Origin: Candidatus Solincola jinzensis
GTDB taxonomy: Bacteria; Actinomycetota; Geothermincolia; Geothermincolales; RBG-13-55-18
Direction of reading: 5' to 3'
Length of the DNA stretch: 7,706 nucleotides
NCBI GenBank assembly: GCA_015711875.1
Contig: MU158540.1
Location: 637 to 8,342 of the forward strand
Under the pieces are notes generated by a model. That model was given only the letters and a program-made list of their open reading frames with translations. It was not told where the DNA came from and ran no database searches. A program made the translations under genes and the position numbers. Numbering within the stretch: position 1 is the stretch's first letter; the number at the start of each line of letters is the position of its first letter. Below, piece by piece: positions 1 through 5,094 of this stretch.

Positions 1-1
1 G

Positions 2-466
2 ATGCTGGACACCCTCTTCGCATCCCAGTCCGGGGTCTCACGCGAGCTCTGGGTGGAGATGGAGGGCGTGTATGCCCGGCGCATAGCGGAGGAGATCAGG
101 CGCAACGGCGCCCTGGTCTCGCTGCACAACTGCGGCACCCGGCCATACCTGGACCTGCAGCTAGAATACATGAAGCCTCTGATGGTGTCCCTCGCGGACA
201 TACCGGATGACTGCGGCAGCCTCTCGGAGTTGAAGCAGAAGTACGGCGGACGCACGGCCATCGCCGGCATGGTGCCGACACAGAGCATCCTGCTGGAACC
301 GCCCAAGGGGATCATGGAGATTGCCAGGGAGCAGATCAGGGTTCTGGCTCCGGGAGGAGGCTTCGTGCTGGCGCCGGCTTGCGAATACCCGCCCAATATA
401 GACCTGGCCAATGCCCTGGCGGTGGTGAGGGCAGCGGAGATCTACGGAAAGTATCCCATAAAGTGA
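2..466 (+). CDS. MtaA/UroD-family corrinoid methyltransferase, C-terminal part (5' truncated)
   Basis: This is the last 154 residues of a uroporphyrinogen decarboxylase-superfamily protein of the MtaA/MtbA/CmuA type. Members are usually about 330-350 residues, so roughly the first half lies outside the window, and the first ATG (base 2) is probably an internal Met. Seen directly: H42-x-C44 in LHNCG, and C127 in LAPACEYPPN, 83 residues later. This matches the His-x-Cys...Cys zinc site that activates the thiol acceptor in MtaA-type methyltransferases. The glycine-rich turn LAPGGGFVLAP precedes the last Cys. Such cytoplasmic enzymes transfer a methyl group between a methylcorrinoid protein and a thiol or other C1 carrier. 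The corrinoid protein gene follows 108 bp downstream on the same strand, which supports this over haem biosynthesis, since true HemE lacks this zinc site. The methyl donor and acceptor cannot be told. Confidence is high for the family and low for the substrate. Confidence 0.85.
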   Translation: MLDTLFASQSGVSRELWVEMEGVYARRIAEEIRRNGALVSLHNCGTRPYLDLQLEYMKPLMVSLADIPDDCGSLSELKQKYGGRTAIAGMVPTQSILLEPPKGIMEIAREQIRVLAPGGGFVLAPACEYPPNIDLANALAVVRAAEIYGKYPIK

Positions 467-496
467 GATCGAGGAATGCGTATGCGCGGGAGAGCT

Positions 497-517
497 TGCT
501 GGAATAAACAGCCAGCA
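497..517 (+). other. Small intercistronic hairpin
   Basis: A perfect 6-bp stem, TGCTGG (497-502) with CCAGCA (512-517), encloses a 9-nt loop in the 108-bp gap between the methyltransferase and the corrinoid protein. No T-run follows. It could be a weak attenuator or processing site, but it is short enough to be chance. Confidence 0.25.
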
Positions 518-574
518 CGGCAGCAAAGGCGGTGGAGACGTGCGCAAAGCACCCGTTAAGCGAGGTTCGGCATC

Positions 575-1216
575 ATGAATGAGATCGATACGGCGTTGGA
601 GCCCATTGCGAAGGCGGTCAGGGAGGGTCTTGAGGACGTGGTCTCTTCGCGCTGCGAGGAGGCGCTGGCGGCTGGGCTGTCGGCACGGGAGATCATCCAG
701 GGCGGGCTTTGCCGGGGCATGCATGAGGCAGGGGACCTTTACGATCGCCACGAATACTTCCTGCCGGAACTGCTCATGGCATCGGAGGCCATGCATGCCG
801 GCATGCGCGTGGTGCTTCCCTCTTTGCGCGACGGCGGTGTTGCGGAAAGGGAAGAGACCGTGGTGCTGGGCGTGGTGGAGGGCGACGTGCACGAGATAGG
901 GAAAAACCTCGTTGCCGCCATGCTGGAGGCGGATGGGTACCGCGTCATCGACCTGGGATATGACGTGCCGCCGCAGAGGTTCCTTGACGAGGTAAAGGCG
1001 TACGGCGCCCGGGTGCTGGCGCTCTCCACCATGATGACCACCACCCTGCCCAACATGCGACGCACCATCGAGATGGCCAGGGATCTCGAGCCACGACCTC
1101 TCATCGTGGTGGGCGGCGCCCCACTTTCCGCCGCCGTCGCCGAGGACATGGGGGCCGACGGCTATGGGGAAAACGCCGCCCGGTCTCCCTCGCTGATAAG
1201 TTCCCTGCTGGGATGA
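575..1216 (+). CDS. Methyltransferase corrinoid protein (MtaC/MtbC-like, B12-binding)
   Basis: This complete 213-residue protein has the usual length for a free-standing corrinoid protein. Residues about 10-90 form the helical B12-binding_2 cap domain (LSAREIIQGGLCRGMHEAGDL), and residues about 93-213 form the Rossmann-like B12 domain. The signature D104-V-H106-E-I-G109 is present, where His106 would be the lower axial cobalt ligand. The matching downstream elements LALSTMMTT (residues 148-156) and VVGGAPLS (178-185) contact the corrinoid tail. It would carry a methyl group on cobalt between a substrate-specific methyltransferase and the upstream MtaA-like enzyme. The start is supported by GAGG at 562-565, a moderate ribosome binding site 9 nt before the ATG. 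The C-terminus (GENAARSPSLISSLLG) differs from the usual ending but leaves the fold intact. No MtaB/MtbB-type partner or RamA-type reductive activator is in the window, so the methyl donor is unknown. Confidence 0.93.
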   Translation: MNEIDTALEPIAKAVREGLEDVVSSRCEEALAAGLSAREIIQGGLCRGMHEAGDLYDRHEYFLPELLMASEAMHAGMRVVLPSLRDGGVAEREETVVLGVVEGDVHEIGKNLVAAMLEADGYRVIDLGYDVPPQRFLDEVKAYGARVLALSTMMTTTLPNMRRTIEMARDLEPRPLIVVGGAPLSAAVAEDMGADGYGENAARSPSLISSLLG

Positions 1217-1463
1217 CGGCGCCCGAAGCAGGAGCGCGATCTCCCGTCCTGGCTTAAGATCGCCAGGCCAGACCATGGAGGGTTCAAGGAAACGCGGCCG
1301 GGGCGCCAAACGCCCGTTATGCGGTTCAAGATGGGTCCATAATGACCATGGCCCGCAAGAGTCCGTAGCCTTGCCCGCCAGCGCTTAATCGATGCTCATA
1401 ATCATGGATTTGCCTTTGTGTGCGGGCAGAGGTGGAATAACACCGATTCCCCGATGCCAGGAC
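1217..1463. other. Convergent intergenic gap, weak hairpins only
   Basis: This 247-bp gap lies between two converging genes. I see no supported coding region. It holds short stems: CCTGGC/GCCAGG (1248-1253 with 1262-1267), GGGCG/CGCCC (1301-1305 with 1311-1315) and GCAAG/CTTGC (1355-1359 with 1370-1374). None has a T-tract on either strand. One or more may end transcription, but none stands out. Confidence 0.4.
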
Positions 1464-2453
1464 TCAGTCGATGCCCAGGGCTTTTTTCGCGAGCTCGATG
1501 ATATGGTAGTTCTCCAGGCCGGCGGCGTCGGCCACCTTGCGCAGGTTGAGCACGCACAGGGGGCAGAGGTAGGCCATGGCCCGGGCGCCGTGCCTCACCG
1601 CGTCGTCGATGTTGCGCTGTTTGATCTCCATGGCCTTGCCGCGGTCGCGGGGCATCATGGGAGAGCCGCAGCAGAGGGCGAACCTGCGGTCGTGCTCCCT
1701 CTCCACCCGCTCCACGCCGATGAGGGCGAAGAGCTCGTCGAGCTGCTCGTCCTTCCAGGGGGTGTAGCGGGATGCGCAGGGCTGCTGGTAGGCGACCTTC
1801 ATACCCAGGGGCTTGACCTCGTCCCGGTGTTCTTTCACGTACCCGAGCAGGTATTCGATGATGTGCACCGGCCGGAAGGGCACCTCTATGCCGTATTCCT
1901 TGACCATGGAGGCGAGGAGGGCGTAGCAGTCGTCGTGGTAGAAGACGATCTCCTCCGTCCCGACGGCGGCGAGGTTTTCCACCACCCTGCGCGCCCCCTC
2001 CCTCACCGGCGTCTCGTATCCCAGGTGCACCCAGCCCACGTTGCAGAAGTAATCCCCGCCCTTGAGCACGGTCAAGTTTTCAAATAGAGGGCCCTCGAAG
2101 AGGCCGGGGATGAAGTCCCCCACGCTGCACAGGGACAACGCCGGCTTTCCGGGCTCCCCCTCGATCACCTGGCTGGGAGCTGTTGGTAAATTGCGGACTA
2201 CCTCGGTGTTCTGCTCCGGGATGTCCAGCACCCCCGTCTCCTCCTGGCGCGCGAGGATGAGGTCGAAAGGATTGGCGCCCTTCTCGCAGAACTGGTTGCA
2301 GGCCACGCAGGTCACGCACTGGCCGACTATCTCGGGGGTCTCTCCCTCCACGAGCCGCCTGAACTGCTCTATCGACTGCTCGCGGTCGTAGTCGACGTAG
2401 GGACAGAGATAGACGCAGTCCCCGCACAGGTCGCAATTCTCCCGGATGAACAT
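1464..2453 (-). CDS. HdrD/GlpC-like iron-sulfur protein: two ferredoxin clusters plus CCG domain
   Basis: This protein has 329 residues from the ATG at 2453. An upstream in-frame ATG at 2582 exists, but AAGGAGGG (2458-2465, minus strand) sits 4 nt before the 2453 ATG and makes it the clear start. Cysteines C7-x2-C10-x2-C13-x3-C17-P and C46-x2-C49-x2-C52-x3-C56 form two [4Fe-4S] ferredoxin motifs. The C-terminal half has a full CCG motif: C226, then C261-C262-G, then C297-x2-C300, resembling the cysteine-rich domain of HdrB/HdrD, GlpC and LutA. The first CCG repeat is degenerate, with only C137 (DYFCNVG) and C176 (YHDDCY). Relatives pass electrons to or from disulfides, quinones or flavoproteins. 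It is predicted soluble, with no membrane segment seen. No HdrA, HdrC or flavin oxidase partner adjoins it, so its donor and acceptor are unknown. It is transcribed divergently from the DUF4405/TetR pair. Confidence 0.88.
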   Translation of the reverse strand: MFIRENCDLCGDCVYLCPYVDYDREQSIEQFRRLVEGETPEIVGQCVTCVACNQFCEKGANPFDLILARQEETGVLDIPEQNTEVVRNLPTAPSQVIEGEPGKPALSLCSVGDFIPGLFEGPLFENLTVLKGGDYFCNVGWVHLGYETPVREGARRVVENLAAVGTEEIVFYHDDCYALLASMVKEYGIEVPFRPVHIIEYLLGYVKEHRDEVKPLGMKVAYQQPCASRYTPWKDEQLDELFALIGVERVEREHDRRFALCCGSPMMPRDRGKAMEIKQRNIDDAVRHGARAMAYLCPLCVLNLRKVADAAGLENYHIIELAKKALGID

Positions 2454-2457
2454 GTCT

Positions 2458-2465
2458 CCCTCCTT
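2458..2465 (-). promoter_or_regulatory. Ribosome binding site fixing the HdrD-like start
   Basis: On the minus strand AAGGAGGG is followed by AGAC and then ATG at 2453. In the longer in-frame reading the same bases would encode Lys-Glu-Gly of a non-conserved extension, so the shorter start is preferred. Confidence 0.85.
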
Positions 2466-2485
2466 CATGTCTGGGGCAGGCAATC

Positions 2486-2509
2486 CCTGGACCCATCTAT
2501 GGATCCAGG
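2486..2509 (-). repeat. 24-nt imperfect inverted repeat upstream of the HdrD-like gene
   Basis: On the minus strand the arms are CCTGGATCCATA and GATGGGTCCAGG. Ten of 12 positions pair as Watson-Crick and one more as G-T. It lies 33-56 nt before the start codon and 8 nt downstream of a TATAAA sequence (2518-2523, minus strand) that could be a -10 element. No convincing -35 is seen at 16-18 nt. It could be an operator or a 5' leader hairpin; the sequence does not decide. Confidence 0.45.
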
Positions 2510-2602
2510 TCGCTCCTTTTATATCTACAGCAAGCCGAGGTGGGCGGCAATAGCGCACCTGCCCTGCAGGACCATGCGCCACGGGGGTCTCGGGCTAAGA
2601 TC

Positions 2603-2642
2603 CCTTGACCACTGAATGGGGACCTTGACCACTAAATGGGGA
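2603..2642 (+). repeat. Tandem 20-bp direct repeat in the divergent regulatory region
   Basis: Two head-to-tail units, CCTTGACCACTGAATGGGGA (2603-2622) and the same with A replacing the G of CTGAA (2623-2642), differ at one base. The second unit supplies the TTGACC -35 of the DUF4405/TetR promoter. Tandem repeats of this size suit binding sites for a regulator, or the multiple terminal repeats at the ends of IS21-type elements. No transposase or other copy is in the window. Confidence 0.85.
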
Positions 2643-2654
2643 TATGGTTATAGT
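2625..2654 (+). promoter_or_regulatory. Sigma70-like promoter for the DUF4405/TetR operon
   Basis: TTGACC (2625-2630) and TATAGT (2649-2654) are separated by 18 nt, and each differs from consensus at one base. Transcription would begin near 2661, about 54 nt before the first start codon. The region is AT-richer than its surroundings. The -10 end and the start site are covered by the palindrome at 2652-2671. Confidence 0.6.
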
Positions 2655-2671
2655 TAGTTATATGACTAACT
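2652..2671 (+). promoter_or_regulatory. Palindromic operator, probable TetR binding site
   Basis: AGTTAGTTATATGACTAACT is a 20-bp palindrome with nine of ten base pairs symmetric. Its outer arms AGTTAGT/ACTAACT are perfect. It overlaps the -10 element and the predicted start site of the operon that includes a TetR gene. TetR-family dimers typically bind such sites and repress their own promoters. Assignment to this regulator is inference from position. Confidence 0.65.
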
Positions 2672-2714
2672 GACTTTATTCACTCACGAGAGCCCGGAGC
2701 GAAAGGAGAACCGG

Positions 2715-3044
2715 ATGCGAAAGAAAAGAGCCAGGCTCAACGCCTTGATCGACCTCGCCATGTTCGCGATAATGCTGGTCGTATCCGTCAGCGGCATCCT
2801 CCTCGGCGTGGAGCGATCCGGGGATAAAGCCGGAGGGCTGCAGGGGATCTGGGTGCATATGCACATCGCCACCTCCGTGGTCTTCCTTGTGCTGATGACC
2901 GCCCACCTCCTGCTGCATATCCCTTATATAAAAAAGCTGCCCCGGCTGCTCGCCGGGCGACGTTCACATGAAGAACGGGAGAGGGTCGCAAAGGAGGGGG
3001 AGCCGAGGTGGCGAGGGTCAAGAATGTCGGCCGGGACTCGATAA
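2715..3044 (+). CDS. Two-helix membrane protein, DUF4405-like (cytochrome b-like)
   Basis: This is a 109-residue protein with a basic N-terminus (MRKKRARLN) and two predicted membrane helices, about residues 10-31 and 46-68, joined by a short loop. The last 40 residues are highly charged. The pattern R-x-N-x2-I-D, then SGILLG, then WVHMH...AHLLLH resembles DUF4405 proteins, which are related to the haem-binding helices of cytochrome b. Helix 2 carries H48, H50, H64 and H68. H50 and H64 have 13 residues between them, the spacing of paired haem ligands in one cytochrome b helix. Haem binding is inference. AAAGGAGA (2702-2709) is a good ribosome binding site 5 nt before the ATG. The gene is first in an operon with the TetR gene and overlaps it by 37 nt. 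Its function is unknown; electron transfer or redox sensing are possible. Confidence 0.75.
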   Translation: MRKKRARLNALIDLAMFAIMLVVSVSGILLGVERSGDKAGGLQGIWVHMHIATSVVFLVLMTAHLLLHIPYIKKLPRLLAGRRSHEERERVAKEGEPRWRGSRMSAGTR

Positions 3045-3604
3045 TCGCTGCCGCAAGGATGGTCCTGCAGGACAAGGGGCCCGAGGCCGTGACTCTCAAG
3101 GCCGTCGCCGAACAGGCCCAGGTGACCCAGGGCACGGTCTACTACCACTTCAAATCCAAGGAAGAACTGGTGGCCGCGTTGATCCGCTCCTCGGTAGACG
3201 AGCAGATCGAGCGATTCGACGCAGCTTTCAACAGCACGCAGGACGCGCTCACGCGAATAGAGAGGACCCTTGAGGCCGTCAAGGAGGCCTTTCTTAAGGA
3301 CGAATCCTTTCAACGCCGGTTCTTCGGCCTTGTCGCCAAGGGGTTGTCGGACGAGCGTTCCGCGCGGGAGATCCGGCAGATAATGGCCAGGATAAACGAC
3401 ACCATGGACAGGCTACTTCACGCTGCGATAGCCGACGAGCGGACCTACCCGGTGCCGGTCGAACACATCGGCAGGATCCTGCGCGCCGCGTTCGACGGCC
3501 TGGCCCTGCAATCGCTCTTCGACGGAGACATGGACACGGACGCGGTCTTCGAGTCGCTCAAACTCATAGTCCTGACCCTCTACGGCAGGGGGGAAGCGGC
3601 GTAG
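3008..3604 (+). CDS. TetR/AcrR-family transcriptional regulator
   Basis: This 198-residue protein starts at a GTG. The start is supported by GGAGGGGG (2993-3000), 7 nt upstream, and by the fit of the N-terminus; the next Met is inside the DNA-binding domain. Residues about 9-55 form the TetR helix-turn-helix, with recognition segment VTQGTVYYHFKSKEELVAAL (39-58), close to the family consensus. The rest is an all-helical ligand-binding and dimerisation domain ending FDGLALQSLF...LIVLTLYG. The ligand cannot be inferred. The gene overlaps the DUF4405-like gene by 37 nt in another frame, which suggests translational coupling. A 20-bp palindrome over the operon promoter (2652-2671) is the likely operator, implying autoregulation. 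The divergent HdrD-like gene could be a second target. Confidence 0.93.
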   Translation: MARVKNVGRDSIIAAARMVLQDKGPEAVTLKAVAEQAQVTQGTVYYHFKSKEELVAALIRSSVDEQIERFDAAFNSTQDALTRIERTLEAVKEAFLKDESFQRRFFGLVAKGLSDERSAREIRQIMARINDTMDRLLHAAIADERTYPVPVEHIGRILRAAFDGLALQSLFDGDMDTDAVFESLKLIVLTLYGRGEAA

Positions 3605-3630
3605 CCGCCTACCCTCGGCTCCGTATGGCG

Positions 3631-3656
3631 CATTCCCGTGCATCGGGGCGGGAATG
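3631..3656 (+). terminator. Hairpin after the TetR gene, possible terminator
   Basis: A perfect 8-bp stem, CATTCCCG (3631-3638) with CGGGAATG (3649-3656), has a 10-nt loop and begins 27 nt after the TetR stop. No T-run follows, so it is a candidate U-less terminator or processing hairpin. Confidence 0.45.
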
Positions 3657-3721
3657 AGCCCTCGATGTGATAAGATGGATGCGCTCGCGGCATACCTCTT
3701 CCGGAAACTGGAGGTGTCCCC

Positions 3722-4537
3722 ATGTGCGAATTCTGCAGCAAACACGGCCAGGGCAACCGCTGGTACCTCAATCCCGAGAACTTCTCCGAGAAGATGCTGG
3801 AGGACCCCCAGCGCGTGAAGACCCTGGAGAAGGTGGCGGGCTGGGGCATCGACTACTACATCGACTTCACCTCGCGCATGACCTCGCTGGTCAACTGGCC
3901 GGTGATCGGCAAGGCGGTGAAGGCCGCCATCGACCGCATGGCCCCCAACGAGCACGGCGGCCAGGTGGTCTCCCTCGAGGACTCCCTGGCGCTCCTGGAA
4001 TACGCCCGCGATTTCGTGCTCCTCCCCTGCGCCTGCCGCAAGCTGGTGGGGAACCGTGACGACATGGTGTGCCTGAACTTCGGGCCGGTAAAGGAGCTGC
4101 AGCGACGCCTGCTGCCGGAGGGGCCCATGGAGGAAGTGACCCTGGAGGAAGCGAAGGAGGTGGTCCGCCGCAGCGAGGAGCGCGGCCACTTCCACCAGGT
4201 CCTCTACGCCAAGGTGCCCTTTCCCATCTGCATATGCAACTGCGACGCCCGCTACTGCACCTCGCTCAAGCAGCGCTGGGCCAACAACGTGGAGGCGGCC
4301 ATCTTCAAGGGGCACGAGGTCTGCGCCGTTGACCGCGAGCTCTGCCGCTTCTGCGAGGAGCCCGTCTGCGTGTCCCGCTGCGCCTTCGGGGCCATGCACT
4401 ACGACCCGGACGCGGGGCGGGTGCACGTGCACGCGGGCGACTGCTTCGGCTGCGGGCTGTGCCGCGGCGCCTGCCCGCGCGGGGCGCTGTCCCTGGCGCC
4501 GCGCGAGAGCGTGCCCGCGGCGGCGGGGAGGTGGTAG
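3722..4537 (+). CDS. Cysteine-rich 4Fe-4S protein with C-terminal ferredoxin domain
   Basis: This is a 271-residue soluble protein with 18 cysteines. The C-terminus has two [4Fe-4S] motifs: C208-x2-C211-x4-C216-x3-C220 and C241-x2-C244-x2-C247-x3-C251-P. Upstream are ten more cysteines: C2 and C5 (MCEFC), C103-x-C105 with C117 (LPCACRKLVG...VCLNF), C170-x-C172-x-C174 with C179 (CICNCDARYC), and C201. Residues 11-100 have no fold I can name and carry no obvious membrane segment. GGAGGTG (3710-3716) lies 5 nt before the ATG and supports the start. A 90-residue ferredoxin gene follows after 2 nt, so the two are almost certainly cotranscribed. It probably acts in low-potential electron transfer or as a redox scaffold. 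I do not recognise a characterised homologue, and partner enzymes are not in the window. Confidence 0.85.
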   Translation: MCEFCSKHGQGNRWYLNPENFSEKMLEDPQRVKTLEKVAGWGIDYYIDFTSRMTSLVNWPVIGKAVKAAIDRMAPNEHGGQVVSLEDSLALLEYARDFVLLPCACRKLVGNRDDMVCLNFGPVKELQRRLLPEGPMEEVTLEEAKEVVRRSEERGHFHQVLYAKVPFPICICNCDARYCTSLKQRWANNVEAAIFKGHEVCAVDRELCRFCEEPVCVSRCAFGAMHYDPDAGRVHVHAGDCFGCGLCRGACPRGALSLAPRESVPAAAGRW

Positions 4538-4539
4538 GC

Positions 4540-4812
4540 ATGGCGGGTTACCGCGTCAAGGTATCCGATTGCGACGCCGAGGCCTGCGGCCGCCGCTGCC
4601 AGGAGGCATGCCCGCACGGCGTCTTCCTCGCCGTGCCCAGGGAAAAGGACCACGCCAGGCACGGCGGGGATCCCCGCTACCGCGTCGTCCCCCGCTTCGC
4701 CTCTTTCTGCGACGGCTGCGGGGAATGCCTCTCCGTCTGCCCCCAGGGCGCCATCCGCGTCACCGCCGGACGCCGCCCCTTGAGCCCCACTCCGACCCAG
4801 TCATATCCTTAG
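4540..4812 (+). CDS. Small ferredoxin-like protein with two 4Fe-4S motifs
   Basis: This 90-residue protein has C11-x4-C16-x3-C20-x3-C24-P and C57-x2-C60-x2-C63-x3-C67-P, each followed by the hydrophobic/Gly-Ala stretch typical of bacterial ferredoxins (PHGVF, PQGAI). The second motif is canonical and the first has a wider opening spacing. The 32 residues between them form a basic insertion. GGAGGT (4527-4532) is 7 nt before the ATG. A longer open frame from 4459 has no such site and would overlap the previous gene by 79 nt. It lies 2 nt after the 271-residue iron-sulfur protein, so the two probably work as an electron-transfer pair. The tail (RRPLSPTPTQSYP) is low in structure. Confidence 0.85.
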   Translation: MAGYRVKVSDCDAEACGRRCQEACPHGVFLAVPREKDHARHGGDPRYRVVPRFASFCDGCGECLSVCPQGAIRVTAGRRPLSPTPTQSYP

Positions 4813-4978
4813 GCCTCGAGGTTATCAAGTTTTAGGCTAGGGCAGGCCGTCGTCCTGCAGTATCTCTAAACTGCGAGGGAAACACATCCTTAGGGTCAAG
4901 CCAGGACTCGGGAGCGATAGAGAAAGATTGAACCGCTGAGATCCGATATAGGCTAATCGTTCACCTTCCACATATTTA

Positions 4979-5008
4979 TTGCCATTTCGCATTCAAATTC
5001 TATATATT
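4979..5008 (+). promoter_or_regulatory. Sigma70-like promoter for the first SCP2-like gene
   Basis: TTGCCA (4979-4984) and TATATT (5003-5008) are 18 nt apart, each one base from consensus. TATATA (5001-5006) with a 16-nt spacer is an alternative reading. Transcription would start near 5015, about 80 nt before the start codon. It sits in an AT-rich stretch unlike the coding DNA around it. Confidence 0.6.
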
Positions 5009-5014
5009 GTTCAT

Positions 5015-5050
5015 GCCGGTGGACTCACATTCCTTAAGCATCCCGCCGGC
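5015..5050 (+). other. Predicted 5' leader stem-loop
   Basis: GCCGGTGG (5015-5022) can pair with CCGCCGGC (5043-5050), 8 bp with one G-T pair, around a 20-nt loop. It begins at the predicted transcription start and ends before the ribosome binding site. It may stabilise the mRNA or be incidental. Confidence 0.35.
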
Positions 5051-5094
5051 CAGGCACTGCAGGGCGACTCGACTAGTCAGAGGAGGGAATCGGT

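Larger units (their letters stand above)
4813..5094 (+). other. AT-richer intergenic region: promoter and leader
   Basis: This 282-bp region has no supported gene. Just after the ferredoxin stop are two short stems, GCAGG/CCTGC (4842-4846 with 4854-4858) and GCAGT/ACTGC (4857-4861 with 4870-4874), neither with a T-run. The centre, about 4950-5015, is the most AT-rich part of the window and holds the promoter described separately. Confidence 0.5.

Noticed and set aside
793..806. 14-bp perfect palindrome GCATGCCGGCATGC
   Set aside because: It lies inside the corrinoid protein gene and is explained by the codons for His-Ala-Gly-Met; no regulatory context is seen.
161..1309. A 382-codon open frame on the minus strand across the methyltransferase and corrinoid genes
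   Set aside because: It is antisense to two genes with clear motifs, has no recognisable domain, and its long open frame is expected from GC-rich codon bias.
2454..2582. N-terminal extension of the HdrD-like protein from the ATG at 2582
   Set aside because: The extension has no ferredoxin-like sequence, covers the inverted repeat, and reads through the strong ribosome binding site of the 2453 start.
3413..4432. A 339-codon minus-strand open frame across the TetR and ferredoxin genes
   Set aside because: It spans a real intergenic gap and two supported genes and is rich in low-complexity His, Ala, Gly and Val. It looks like a codon-bias artefact.
4459..4539. Earlier start of the small ferredoxin-like gene at 4459
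   Set aside because: It would overlap the upstream gene by 79 nt with an Arg/Ala/Gly-rich shadow sequence; the 4540 ATG has a well-placed GGAGGT.
4898..4910. AAGCCAGGACTCG, similar to the first half of a cobalamin riboswitch B12 box
   Set aside because: The second half of the box and the conserved upstream core elements are missing, and the downstream gene is an SCP2-like protein.
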